64,000 nt of DNA from Epinephelus fuscoguttatus (lineage: Eukaryota; Chordata; Actinopteri; Perciformes; Serranidae). This document shows positions 38,601 to 48,200 of this stretch, one piece after another. The stretch's first letter is position 1. Every line of letters begins with the position of its first letter. The notes below the pieces were generated by a model. The model was not told the DNA's origin, searched no databases, and worked only from the letters and a program-made list of their open reading frames with translations. The DNA is taken from assembly GCF_011397635.1 (NCBI RefSeq), contig NC_064770.1:33876598-33940597 (forward strand). The letters run 5' to 3'. The translations under genes were made by a program, and so were the position numbers.

Positions 38601-41492
38601 GTATTAAAGATTACAAGTTAAGCTGTCATTATAATGGGTCGATCCACTTTTATCTGGCTCCTTAACTGACTGACTCACACACAGATCAGGTTTGGGTGTG
38701 GAGGAGCGTTTGTCACAAGCCCTCAGTACATAGTCACAGCTGTACACATTCTGTCAAACAGCTGTCTACATCTCCACAAGTGTCTGTCTGAGCTGCACTG
38801 AAACAATCTGTGTCTCACCATGCTGTGGTAGGCAGCAGCCCGGTTGACATACAGGCTCTCCAGCAGAGCTTCGGGGATCTGGATCTCCTCGGCTGCAGCG
38901 TAGCAGGAGACGTTCAAGCCTTCACTGAACTCCCTCACCGCCTGCTCCCACTCACTGTCTTTGAATAAAGCGTTGCCCTCTTCAAGCAGGTTGCACACTA
39001 ACCGGGTCAGGAAGTCCTGAGAGGAAAAAGAAAGAGGGAAATAAGATGCTAGTGGTTGTTTGTCCCAAAAACTGGATCAGTCACACCCCACAGTTAAGCT
39101 TTTATTCCGTTTATATATCCACCCTGTGCAGCCCAACCATGTCAATTTTATTATTTTACTCTTGGATCACACTACACATGCACATGGACAGTTAGCACAA
39201 TGGCTTTTAAAATACCATCACGTCTACTTTACTGGTTGCTGTAAACATTCACACTGTTCACACTGGCCCTAAGGTGCTCCCTTTGTATCATAACTGCAAT
39301 ATAAGAAATAATATGAAGCTTCAGCAGAGTCTGCTGCCATGCTAGCCGCTCTGTGAGGTTGTACTTTGGCACTGTGCTGCTTTGAGCTTAACGCTAATGT
39401 CAGAATGCTAACGCGCTCGCAAAGACAATATGTTACATTAGGGATGGAGGATAATATCGGAACATCAGTGGCATCGGCCGATGTTGGCTTTAAAATGAAA
39501 TATCAGAATCAGGCGCCATGCTGATTTCGTCTGATATCACAAATTAATATAAATATTTTTCAGAAACAAAGAGACAACTTGTTGCTCTGTACAATCAAAC
39601 GTAGATCAGAATCTTGTGTCAGGTGCTCATGGAGAACAGGAAATAACAGGGATCACAGGAAGGCAATCCAGGTACTTTTAAAATACAGAAAACGAGGAAG
39701 GAAGTATTAAGAAGCCTTTATTGTAGCGGCTAAATCATTCAAAGAGCTGACATGTTTCGAGCACTGCAGGTCTGCATCAGGGCTTTAAAAACGTGTCATT
39801 ACATCTGTTTTACAAACTTATTAAACCACAGTAAAGTAAAACAACACCTTTAGAAAACAAAAGGCTGTGAATTATTATTTTCTTTAGGGCTTTTTAAAGT
39901 TTAAAGGAAATGTTCTTTATTAATGCGTATAAATCAGACAATTAAATACCAATGCTACACAGTGCAAACACAAAAAGGCTTCATGGTCTTCATAAGTAGG
40001 CTACATAAATGAAAATAGATATAAAAATAAGGTTAAACTGGGTAATATGGTTTTAAGTTGTAACCGTTCTTTAAATTTCTTAATATATTATCATTATATT
40101 ATTGACGCTTATTTCCTGATATTGCTATGTTTTATGCATGTATTTTATTTTTTCCCTTTGACCTTATCTTTTTCAGTCTCTACATATGTTAAATAATCCT
40201 AAAAAATGCAAAAAAAAAAAAAAAAAGAAATGTGGACTTTTACATAGAAAAGCTTCACTTACTTTCAGAAAAAAAAATTTAGATCAAATCAAATAAACAT
40301 TAAATTAAAAATACATGCAGTAATTAACCTCGCAAACTCAAATTTAAGACTATTTAATGACTTTTAAGGCCTTATTGTTGTAACACTGAATTTAAGACAT
40401 GTTTTTTGTATCATAGTCAGCAGCATCTATAATAAATGACATGCTTATTCTACATAAACTATACATATGAATATTTTCTTCTGTATTTTTTGTCATGTAC
40501 AGATACAGTGATGCTTGCTGCATAATATACGCGTTGATGTCCAGTGTTGAGTCTCTGTTTGATCATGAGACGACACAGTCAGTGCACAATACCCAGCAGG
40601 GATTGTTGTAACTGCATGACGTCACTTTCACATCCTGTCTGAAAACACAGTGTTTCAAGCTGGCATATAATGCTGACACACATATTGACACCTGCACTGA
40701 TGATTTTATACCTAATATTTATGGTTATGCTTTTTGTGTGGTCGTTTCATCAGCTTTTACTGTGTATTATGGAATTGTTTGACTTTATCATCTATGGATA
40801 CATGGCTGTTTTTTTTCACTGTGTCTTGTAAGGTGTCCTTGAGTGCTCTGAAAGGCAACTATAAAAAAAATGCATTATCATTATTACTAAAATACAAGTA
40901 CATAAACCTTCTGTCAGGACTACAGGACAAGTTAGCAGGATTTGTCCTCTGGGGGACAATGAATACGCACAGTTTCATAGGAATCTATGCAGTAGTTTCA
41001 TTGTGGTATTGACAGGAAGAATGGTTACAGCAACCAGCAGCTCTTTCAAAAGTGATTACTCTGAGTATTACGACAGCTTTGAAAGGAATCTGAAACCCAA
41101 CGCGGCCTCCAAGAGGAGAATGGGAAGAAGTCCTTGATTTGACATGCAGCCAGGAATGAAAACAAAGACAGAGGCGTTTTAGGAAACAGAAAGCTCAGGA
41201 GCAACTTATGACTGAGTGATTGAACATGATGACACATAAAACTCACAGGACAGGAGTGAAGAGACAGTGGAGACAGACATGACATTGTGTTTGGTACCTG
41301 GTAGCCCTCTGGCTCTGGATAAGCCAAGGAAGATCTACAACACAAGATGCGTCAAGGATGTGAGTCGTTCAGGGACAGAGCAGGTTTCACTTTCAGTCAG
41401 TCTGCATTCAAATTAAATAGAAACACATCTCACTGTATAAACATCAGAGATCTGCTTATCTCTTCCTTGCGTTTCTGTCTGGCAGGGTCCAT
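18420..41492 (-). CDS. zc3h7b: Zinc finger CCCH-type containing 7B (RoXaN)
   Basis: Cytoplasmic RNA-binding protein with TPR, LD-motif and zinc-finger regions; the mammalian form is linked to eIF4G and microRNA-associated RNA binding. Coding exons in transcript order: 41492-41434, 41334-41298, 39016-38819, 37240-37082, 36209-36129, 35686-35627, 35442-35388, 35290-35139, 32181-31635, 30011-29950, 29854-29761, 29642-29481, 26890-26676, 25076-24976, 24842-24661, 24520-24432, 21333-21164, 20976-20871, 20636-20528, 19202-19066, 18946-18777, 18600-18420. The total of 3126 nt is divisible by three and gives 1041 residues, slightly longer than the roughly 980-990 of mammals. All phases agree. Every intron is GT-AG except one GC-AG intron after 35627. 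Exon 13-22 peptides align closely with the ZC3H7A/B zinc-finger half, and synteny selects ZC3H7B over 7A. Confidence 0.93.
19474..20472. mobile_element. Non-autonomous DNA transposon, zc3h7b intron 19
   Basis: The left end GACCACATTTACGTGCAC and the right end GTGCATTTATATGTAGTC are imperfect inverted repeats, and AGT lies on both outer flanks. The element is about 1 kb. Its 151-codon minus-strand ORF shows no recognisable domain. It ends 55 bases from coding exon 19. Confidence 0.6.
21499..21823. mobile_element. Short hAT-like MITE
   Basis: The termini CAGTGTTTCCCAACTGG and CCAGTTGGGAACCACTG form an imperfect inverted repeat. The flanking octamers do not match, so the target duplication has decayed or the ends are inexact. 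Confidence 0.65.
22158..22835 (+). mobile_element. PIF/Harbinger-like element with SANT-like ORF remnant
   Basis: The ends AGCCCCTTTT and AAAAAGGGCT are inverted and are flanked on both sides by TAT, a 3-bp duplication typical of this superfamily. A plus-strand ORF from 22481 starts MSNWGDKELRALLVLANEEA and includes NERIAEGLTSRGF. This resembles the Myb/SANT-like protein carried by Harbinger elements. It breaks after about 50 codons. Confidence 0.75.
22866..23829 (+). mobile_element. hAT element with BED zinc-finger remnant
   Basis: The termini are TAGGACCGTAACGGTACA and TGTACCGTTACACCTCTA (inverted). The flanks CTGGCGAC and CTGGTGAC form an 8-bp target duplication matching 7 of 8. The plus-strand ORF at 23086-23313 encodes VWGHFGFRV followed by AVCRHCRTAVGY and THLK, a BED-type finger from a hAT transposase N-terminus. 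It then stops, and the rest of the transposase is deleted. Confidence 0.85.
24531..24568. repeat. (CA)19 microsatellite at the zc3h7b exon 16 acceptor
   Basis: On the transcribed strand this is (TG)19 followed by TTGTTTTCAG and then exon 16 (24520-24432), so the repeat sits where the polypyrimidine tract and branch region should be. Confidence 0.93.
25340..26660. repeat. AT-rich tract in zc3h7b intron 13 with ATT repeats
   Basis: About 1.3 kb of very AT-rich, TTAATTAAT-like sequence. It ends in trinucleotide runs at 26371-26395 and 26605-26650. The second run begins about 26 bases inside the intron after the exon 13 donor. No gene or RNA is seen. Confidence 0.75.
27220..27453 (-). other. Orphan ORF with Tudor-like and CCCH-like text in zc3h7b intron 12
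   Basis: A minus-strand frame reads GVHVSEVTHCSSYFMAQI, then CWSDLEQEM, then LLTGCKKEECPSGSVCSLHM. The first part resembles the core of a Tudor domain, and the last part has CCCH-like spacing (C-x4-C-x5-C-x2-H). An AG acceptor (CTTCAACAG) precedes it at 27422 and GT dinucleotides follow it. It does not match zc3h7b, whose exons 12 and 13 already join in phase. It may be a relic of another gene or a chance ORF. I cannot name it. Confidence 0.3.
27535..27960. repeat. Unassigned repeat-like segment
   Basis: Text such as AGTCTAAATAGGAGGAGATGAGAGCGTGAGTGACTGTC followed by TTTGTCAAACTTAAGGCGG (quoted here as two short phrases) resembles LINE 3' UTR sequence common in fish. The family is not identified. 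A short CA run lies at 27598-27612. Confidence 0.35.
28145..29397. mobile_element. Harbinger-like element with ACTCTGAGTT subrepeats
   Basis: The ends GGGGTATTCCAGGTAG and CTTTCTGGAATACCCC are inverted. Both subterminal regions repeat AACTCTGAGTT in alternating orientation, at least five times on the left and several on the right. The interior is AT-rich with no intact ORF. Its right end is 84 bases from exon 12. Confidence 0.65.
30128..31532. mobile_element. MITE of the CCAGTGTGTAGGATTTAG family, copy 2, split by an L2-type insertion
   Basis: The left end TTAAAGTCCAGTGTGTAGGA and the right end CTTACACACTGTTCCTTTAA are inverted. An L2-type 3' end occupies about 30210-30862 and ends CCAAATAAGCGAATGAAAATGG. 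The element lies between the LD exon and exon 10. Confidence 0.6.
31635..32181 (-). other. zc3h7b: zc3h7b LD-motif exon (547 nt)
   Basis: Residues 268-450, with an open frame throughout. The peptide carries repeated leucine-aspartate motifs: LNSLDSF, LDTLDDLL, LDALDGLDSLDDF, KSLDDLLDELDTI, DPLDSLDVLDMF and TGLDSLSNF. Mammalian RoXaN is known to contain a paxillin-like LD motif, so this exon is the matching region with several copies. The donor chosen is G|GTGATT at 31634. Its phase 1 joins the next exon to give STGITGSH. Reading through the donor adds 15 codons and then a TGA at 31588. Confidence 0.8.
32526..34322. mobile_element. hAT element in zc3h7b intron 8
   Basis: It starts CAGGGATGTCAAAGTCATTT and ends CCGTATGTTTGATACTTCTG, the Charlie-like inverted ends. 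The flanks ATCTACAC and CTCCACAC agree at six of eight bases. The interior (about 32880-34140) appears to hold a second insertion with degraded ORFs (for example PPNKRKRSDKRGQDKT). No intact transposase remains. Confidence 0.6.
36480..36610 (+). mobile_element. Diverged tRNA-derived SINE fragment
   Basis: It includes GGCCTGGCCCAGTGGTTCTG, GTACAAAGACACCGTCCTTG and CAGCCCTGTGCTACATGCCATG in the same order as the younger SINE at 56585-56773. It is badly mutated. It lies in zc3h7b intron 4. Confidence 0.5.
37325..37925. repeat. 600-bp polypurine (GAA/GGA) tract
   Basis: It is almost entirely A and G on the plus strand, with GAAGAA and GAGGAAG blocks. On the zc3h7b transcript it is a polypyrimidine tract about 85 bases upstream of exon 4 (37240-37082). 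All ORFs across it are low-complexity artefacts. Confidence 0.92.
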
Positions 41493-41755
41493 GCTTGTTC
41501 CCTGGGGAGAGGACAAACACACCACAAGTGGATGGATGTTGATAGTGTTGAAATGTAGCTGGTGACCCCCCCACTTCCTCCATGAGCACAAAGCAAGAAT
41601 TGACCACTTCTGTCACATCCTGCACAGACACCCACCGAGCCTGTCACATTCATTTAGCATTAAATATAAGTACTAATACCCAGCATACAAGCCCCTCAGC
41701 CCTTTTGTTTCCCTGGCTATCATGGCGCGAGTGGGCCAACTTCAGACACACCTAC

Positions 41756-41910
41756 CGTATGAAGTGAGGAAGTTCATTGAACCGAGGCAAAGTTTAATAT
41801 CCGAGGAGGAAAGACGGAGAAACTTTCGCCAGATGAGATGTGGAGACACTGCAAACCGACGAGGCAGAGTCCCGCCAAGGCTCCGTGACTGACTTTACAT
41901 ATCTCAGTTA
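41756..41910 (-). other. zc3h7b: Candidate non-coding first exon of zc3h7b
   Basis: The start-codon exon is preceded by an acceptor (CTCTCCCCAG) ending at 41502, so an upstream 5' UTR exon must exist. A CpG-containing segment here ends in a good donor (CG|GTAGGTG at 41755) on the minus strand. The 5' limit is a guess. Confidence 0.4.
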
Positions 41911-42359
41911 AGTTTCGATTCCCAGCAGCCCCAGTCCACCCATGAGCCACCCACAAACCTCCACACTGGCCCTTTAATGAACACATGTGTTTGAACCCTC
42001 AGTACATTCTTTCAGGCACCACTTCCTGCATACACACCATAACTTCCACACACACGTTTTTATTCTGCGACGAATTCACACACAGTTTGTTTTAGTTCTT
42101 TATTTGACATTACGACACAAGCTATTTTAGGAACAATAACCGTGTAATCCTCAATATCAACACGATGTCCCAAGTGGTTCCTGACAGATTGTACTCGGGG
42201 CTAAATATCCACCGTGGTTAGTTGAAGAGTCTACAATAACGTAAACAAAAAGATATTAATAAATAAGTACATACATTTATTTATTTATTTATTATTTTTA
42301 AATAATTTATTTTGAATTGTTTGTCATAGTAAGTTTATTTATTGTATTTACCAAATTAA

Positions 42360-43010
42360 ATACACTTTTTTTATGTTACAATCAAGGGGTCAAGTAAATC
42401 CAGTTTCCACCTGAAATTGACTGACGCAAAATTATTTTTTGTGTATTTTCCTCTAATTTTTTAACATTACATTTACAGTAATTTTATATACTTTTTTTTT
42501 TTTTTACATCTAAGAGTCACTAAATCAAGTTTCCACTTGAAATTGACTAATGAACTAAAATTATTTTTTGTATAATTTCTTCTAATTAATTATCATTATA
42601 GTTACAGTTATTTTCTATTTTCTATTTTATTTACCTGATAAATTAAACTTTTTTTTTTTACGTCTGTCAGTAAATCACGTTTCAACCTGAAACTGACTAA
42701 TGACCAAAAATGTATTTTGTATAATTGTTTATTATTATATTTATACTAAGTTTTTATTTTTTATTTTTATTTCATTTAAATGATCGATTAAACTTTTTTT
42801 TTTTTACATTCAAGGAGTCAGTACATCTAGTGTCCACCTGTAGCCGTCTAATGACCTAAAATTAATTTTTGTATAATTGTTTATTATCATATTTATAGTA
42901 AGGTTTCATATTCTTTTATTTAAATGATTGATTAAACTTTTTTTACATTCAGGGATCAGTACATCAAGTTTCCACTTGACACTGACTAATGAACTAAAAT
43001 ATTTTTTTGT
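42360..43010. repeat. Minisatellite, five units of about 130-155 bp
   Basis: The phrase GTCA.TAAATC..GTTTCCACCTGAAA.TGACTAATG recurs, with variants, near 42388, 42516, 42666, 42816 and 42955. Each unit is followed by AT-rich text and a poly-T run. Confidence 0.85.
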
Positions 43011-43149
43011 AAAATACATCGTTTACATATTTAGACCTGCATTCAACAAAGTGGTAGAAACAACAAGGGATGCCTATAAATACATAAATAAAAACAGAGA
43101 CAAAGCCTGATATTGCCACAACAATTGTATTGTTTTATTGTTTAATTGA

Positions 43150-43191
43150 TTATATTATATTATATTATATTATATTATATTATATTATATT
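43150..43191. repeat. (TATAT)n pentanucleotide array
   Basis: It consists of eight consecutive TATTA units upstream of rangap1. Confidence 0.93.
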
Positions 43192-43430
43192 ACATCATAC
43201 TCATTTCTAAACCAAGTTTATTTGTATTTATTTATTGTATTGTTGTTGTTTTTTTACATGAACAAATGTGATATTTGCCCATAACGTTGATGGTATTTTT
43301 AAAAATCCAATTGATTAAATATATTGTATCTTTAACTCACTTATTTAACTTTAGAAACACAAACTCAAACATTTCAGACAGTATTTCCCACAGACTGGAC
43401 GTGGTAGTGACCATGAACGCACCCAGGACC

Positions 43431-43574
43431 GTTGTAGTCCAATTGGACTACAACTCCCTTGTCTCCCAGATGTGCGGCCGTCAAGTAGTGTAGTGTGCTG
43501 AATTTGGTTTTAAACGCCAGGAGTGAGCGGGAGTGTATGACTGGACTGGATTCAACCGGCACAGCGGTGTTCAG
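43431..43574 (+). promoter_or_regulatory. rangap1: rangap1 promoter and probable non-coding exon 1
   Basis: A perfect 24-bp palindrome (43431-43454) is followed by ACTACAACTCCC (43447-43458), a match to the 5' part of the ZNF143 motif. Downstream, a segment of about 90 bases ends in TTCAG|GTAATG at 43574. That makes a plausible 5' UTR exon, since the ATG exon at 45237 is preceded by an acceptor (TCCCTCAG). No TATA box is seen. The exact transcription start is unknown. Confidence 0.5.
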
Positions 43575-45228
43575 GTAATGGAGATATCAATTTCTATTGA
43601 CAGTAGACGAAGTTATGAGTTGGAGTTTATGCAATAACGAACATAAACCGGGGACCGGAGGGGTCGAGTTAACGGTTTTCAGATGGCCGCCCGGAGAGGC
43701 CGTGTCAAAGCCACGCTCTGTCCTACAAACCTGGGCTAGCTAGCTTACTAAATGTTCTGTTTTGTAGTTCTATAACCACCGGACGACGTATTTTGAGTGT
43801 CCAGCAGGCAGGTGACATGTTACTGAATCGACGGTTGTTAATAACGGTCATAGCAGCTCCACTGTCAGTAAACCGTTTTGGTGTTAGCATGTCGTTAGCA
43901 CTCGGCTAATGCTAGCCGCCGGTTGCTTACCGTGGAAAATCCACCCCAAAAGAACATTCAGTTGTGATGAGTGTAGCCCCAGAAGTCTGATTGTGCAAAA
44001 CCCGACTGTATTAAAAGAGCGTGAAAACCTATACTCATGAATTTTAATTTAATTTGTCACTATCTTCATCAAAATCCCATCTAATGTTGTTGACTTTACC
44101 AAAAAATAGAAGTTGTTAGTTTAGTGTATACACAGGAACTCTGGGATTTGTTCCTAATCTAAGATAACTGTAGATGTAATATTTTTGTCTGCGTGCTGTT
44201 CAGCGTACAAAGAGACAACTACAAGTGTATACACTGAATCTGATCTGCAGTGTAATATCGTGAAGCAGATGTAAATATTATTTTAGGGTGGATTTCCCCT
44301 CAGTGAAAACAGCTTTTTCAGCAGTTCTTGTTCAGTGGAGAGGTCGGCCCAGCTTTCCAGGAATAAACAAGGTAGTTAAAGCCAAATGTCCACACACTGT
44401 TTTGGAGTTTAAATAATTCTATTAGGTGGTCAGTGTTCTGGTGCTTATTTGGTAATTAGTGCAGCCTGTGGGGCAGAGAGGAAACCAACTCTGTTACCGA
44501 ACTCCATGGATGGATGCATGGATGGATGCATGGACGGCTGGTTGTTTGGTTGGTTCTGAGGGGAATATAGACATCCAGTAGCTAATATGACACATACAAA
44601 ACACAGGTACACACAGTAACAAAGACTAGAAACACAAGAACAAAAACACAACAATGAAAGGACAGTCTAGCCAACTGAACTTCTACAGAAAGCTGCAACT
44701 ATAAAAGAGTGTGAGCTAAAGGAGGTGGTGCAAATGTAAGGTGTTTAACAGTAGAGCTGCAACGACTAACTGATAAGTTGATTGATTGTTTTGAGTATTT
44801 ACATGTGAATATTTTGTGGTTTCTTTACTCCTCTATCAAAGTAAACTGAATATCTTTGGGTTGTGGGTAAAACAAGACATTCCAGGATATCATCTGGGGC
44901 TTTCAGCAACGCTGATCAACATTTTTCATCCCTTTCTGACATTTTAAAGTCCAAAGATTAATCAAGAAAATCATCGACAATGAAAATAATTGTTAGTCTC
45001 ATCCCTAGTTAGCTGTGTAGGTATTGCAAATGTAAGGTATTTAAAAAATAAAAACTGTGCAAGAATAATAAGGATGGATACTATGGATGATATAAATTGC
45101 AAATTGAAGATAAATATATCTATAAAATTGGACTGAGCATAAGATTAACACAGCCAGTAACGAACTGATACTCCAGCAGCCTTATGACAGATGGCAGATT
45201 AAAAGTGAATCGTGTGTTTGTCCCTCAG
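43575..45228. other. rangap1 intron 1
   Basis: It contains a GC-richer segment up to about 43930, short GGATGGATGCAT repeats at 44505-44535 and a MITE at 44752-45007. Nothing coding is recognised. Confidence 0.5.
44752..45007 (+). mobile_element. Fish MITE (TAGAGCTGCAAC family), copy 1
   Basis: It starts TAGAGCTGCAACGACTAA and ends TTGTTAGTCTCATCCCTA, imperfect inverted ends. Internal text TTTACATGTGAATATTTTG and CATCGACAATGAAAATAATTG is typical of this common teleost family. It lies upstream of the first coding exon of rangap1. Confidence 0.7.
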
Positions 45229-45236
45229 GTGTCTCG

Positions 45237-48200
45237 ATGGCGACAGACATTGTTGCGCAGTTGGCCGACTCTCTGGCCAAGACTGGAGTAGAGGACGGTG
45301 AGCTGAGCTACAAAGGCCAGGGGAGAAAGCTGGACGACGCCAAATCAGGTGAGTGTCAGACGTCAGTGTCCCGGAAACCCTGACTATAAGCCAGTGAGGC
45401 TTGATCAATTTAACACACTTAAGTCTGGGTTGTAACGATTTGTCATTATAAACATCCCAACACTCCCATCCCTCTTTCTTAACCTGTTGCCCCTCTGCAG
45501 TGGCGGAGATGGTTAAGGAAATCCAGGACTTTGAGGACTTACAGGCTCTGAGGTTGGAGGGAAACACTGTGGGTGTGGAGGCAGCACAGGCCATCGCCAA
45601 GGCCCTGGAGACAAAGAGCAAGTTCAAGGTTTGGAGTGTTTACTCTCCACCTTTTTCATCATTCTCATTATGAATCGTGCCCTCATCACCTTCGTCACAC
45701 TGCAACTAGGAACTGTTTGGCATTTTTACTTGATGAACCTTTAAAAAAAAAAAAAATCCTGAAACAAGGACATTTGGCATTTTTGCTTGGACATTCGAGT
45801 TAAATATTAAAAATACTGACAGATTATTTTCCATTTGATCTTATGTCTTGTAGTTTTTTGTTTTATTTCTAATGATAAAATAATGCTGTACCGTATAGAG
45901 ATGCATCTAACACTTATTTTCATTATCGATTTATCTGCCAATTACCCTCTCGATTAGTTGTTTTGTTGTTAGTGTCAGAAAATAGTGAAAAATTCCCTGT
46001 GTTATTTCCCAGAGCCCAAAGTGAAATCTTTAAAAAGTATGTTTCATCCAACTAACGTCTAAAAACCCCAAACTGTTCAGTTTATTATCATGTATGACAA
46101 AGAAAAGCGTCAAACTCTCTTAAATGTTTATTTGATTATCAAAATAGTTGCCAGTTAAGTTTCTTTCAATCTAATTATCTCTGCAGCTCTGGTACAGTAC
46201 ATCGAAACATGATTTTGCCTTGTTGCTCCAATAGATTTTATTCAAGATTGTTTTGTGTCTGACACTGTGCATCTTCTGTCTCTCTTTCAGCGCTGTTACT
46301 GGAGTGACATGTTCACAGGTCGTCTGCGCTCTGAAATCCCACCTGCCCTGGTAAGGCACTTCTTTCTTCTTAGAGCTTACTTGTTGAAATATTGCCCTCT
46401 TTCCATGTCCTGCTCTACTCCTGAATGATGACATAGTTGTAACTATATTGTCTTTGGCTTTGGGACACTCCTGTACTTATCCTGCCTTTGATTTTATCTG
46501 TTTCCCTCCATGTGTTGTAGAATTCACTGGGTGATGCTCTGATGCTGGCGGGCGCCAGGCTGACTGTTTTAGACCTCAGTGACAACGCCTTTGGACCAGA
46601 TGGGGTGAAAGGCATCGAGAAGCTGCTCAAGAGCACCGCCTGCTACACACTGCAGGAGCTACGGCTCAACAACTGTGGCATGGGCATCGGAGGGGGGAAG
46701 GTCAGTCATGAGAACCTCTTTCTTGAGTTTAACATTTCCTTTATGTAGTATCATTGTTTGATAATATACACTCAGTACAGTGTAGGGCTGCCCCCTCAAA
46801 GTTGACCAAATGTTAGTCGACCAGAAAGGTCATTAGTCGGCAAGATTTCATTGGCTGCGTAGTTGCAGAAAAAAAACCTGTGAAGCTCTGTAAGGAGCTG
46901 CGTCTCGTTAAAATAACTCAAAACCTTTATGACTGGACCATGTGTGAATTTAATTTGAAAGGACAGACACAGGAAGTGTCCACGCTCAGCAGTCAGACAG
47001 GAGTCAGGTTAATTTCCAGGGCTGGTACCTGCGGTTATTCCACAGGCTAGTTAATAACATGTCGGGCAGGAAATCCAAAGTGTGGGATCATTTTGAGAAG
47101 GTGAAGGACGAACCCAAGGTGATATGTAAACTCATCTTCATTGGTCGACTACAAACATGACGTATCATCTGAAACATGGAAGTAGCTACATGCCCATTAG
47201 CCCACAGCGTCATTAACAGGCGGCTCGCTCAGTGTGTGACGTGCACTTGGAGATAAAATATAGGCCTATATTAATGAAGGAACATTAGTACGGTTTGTAT
47301 TTCTCTGTAATGTAGCACAGTGTTAACAATGTTACTGATACTATTCTTTCTCACACCTGTAAACACAGGCCAAACGCAGCTATAATCCATATGATAGGTA
47401 ACGAGATGTAACCTTTACCCTCACCTTCACCGCCTCTCTTTAAATCACTTTATAGCTTGCTAAACGCTTACCTAAGATTTTCTTCAGGGTTTCCACTTCC
47501 AGACCAAGGGGCCTGAATGTTGACTATGTCTAAGTATGGTGGGCGGCTCACATGGCTGCTCCAGCTGCAGCTGTGCCTACTGGACCGTGCACAGAGTGCG
47601 GAGAGGAGCTGTCATGGTGCAGCATCAATATGTCTGTGACCAAGTGTTTCCATTTTTGCCATCAGAATTTGAAAATATTAGTCACACAGAAAGTTCCACA
47701 TCAGCTGCAGCCATCTTGGCTGTTTGTGACTGGCTTCTTTTTACTAAGATGGGTTATGCTCACTGTAGTATTCCCGGCACAACGGTCCACGAGCCAAAAA
47801 TGACATCATCTGTTATTTTTTTTTACACAAAGAGCAAAGGCTGTGCAAGTTCCCAGTCATTCCATCAAACTAAACCCGCCCTGCGTGGGGACCAGACTCA
47901 CCTGCCAGAGCAAATAAAGCATTAGTTTACAGATTCATCTGGCTAATGATTGCCAGTCTAACTGCATAAGTTTCAGTTTAAGTCTAAGCACTGAAGTACA
48001 GCAGTCAGTTAAAGGCAAAGAGATGAATGCTGTCAAAATGTCAGCTGCTGTTAAACCTCTGGCCATCACATTGGATAATGTTTGTTAACACAGTTTGCAA
48101 ATTCTCACCTCCAGTTTGACTTCTCAGGAACGTATGTATGTTAAATTGTCATATTTTTTTAAAATGATATCACTCCAGGTTCCCACGGATATTACTGTGG

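Larger units (their letters stand above)
35139..41492 (-). other. zc3h7b: zc3h7b N-terminal half: TPR region and linker exons
   Basis: Residues 1-267. The protein begins MDPARQKRKEEI (start 41492), followed by a short coding exon. The TPR helices are in exons 3-5: residues of 39016-38819 include NALFKDSEWEQAVREFSEGL and YVNRAAAYHSM, and 37240-37082 includes ALYRKALCLKELGKYKEAY. This is the canonical TPR pattern of paired helices with A/G at turn positions. Exons 6-8 are a low-complexity linker rich in Ser, Pro and Asp, ending GDDLDSLLDCFPNEQE. The repeated LDSLLD is the first LD-like motif. Confidence 0.85.
41911..43430. other. Divergent spacer between zc3h7b and rangap1
   Basis: This AT-rich spacer contains a short minisatellite (42360-43010) and a pentanucleotide array (43150-43191). 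No coding exon is recognised. Confidence 0.6.

Noticed and set aside
45199-45627. 142-codon minus-strand ORF
   Set aside because: It is the antisense of rangap1 exons 1-2 and runs through an intron.
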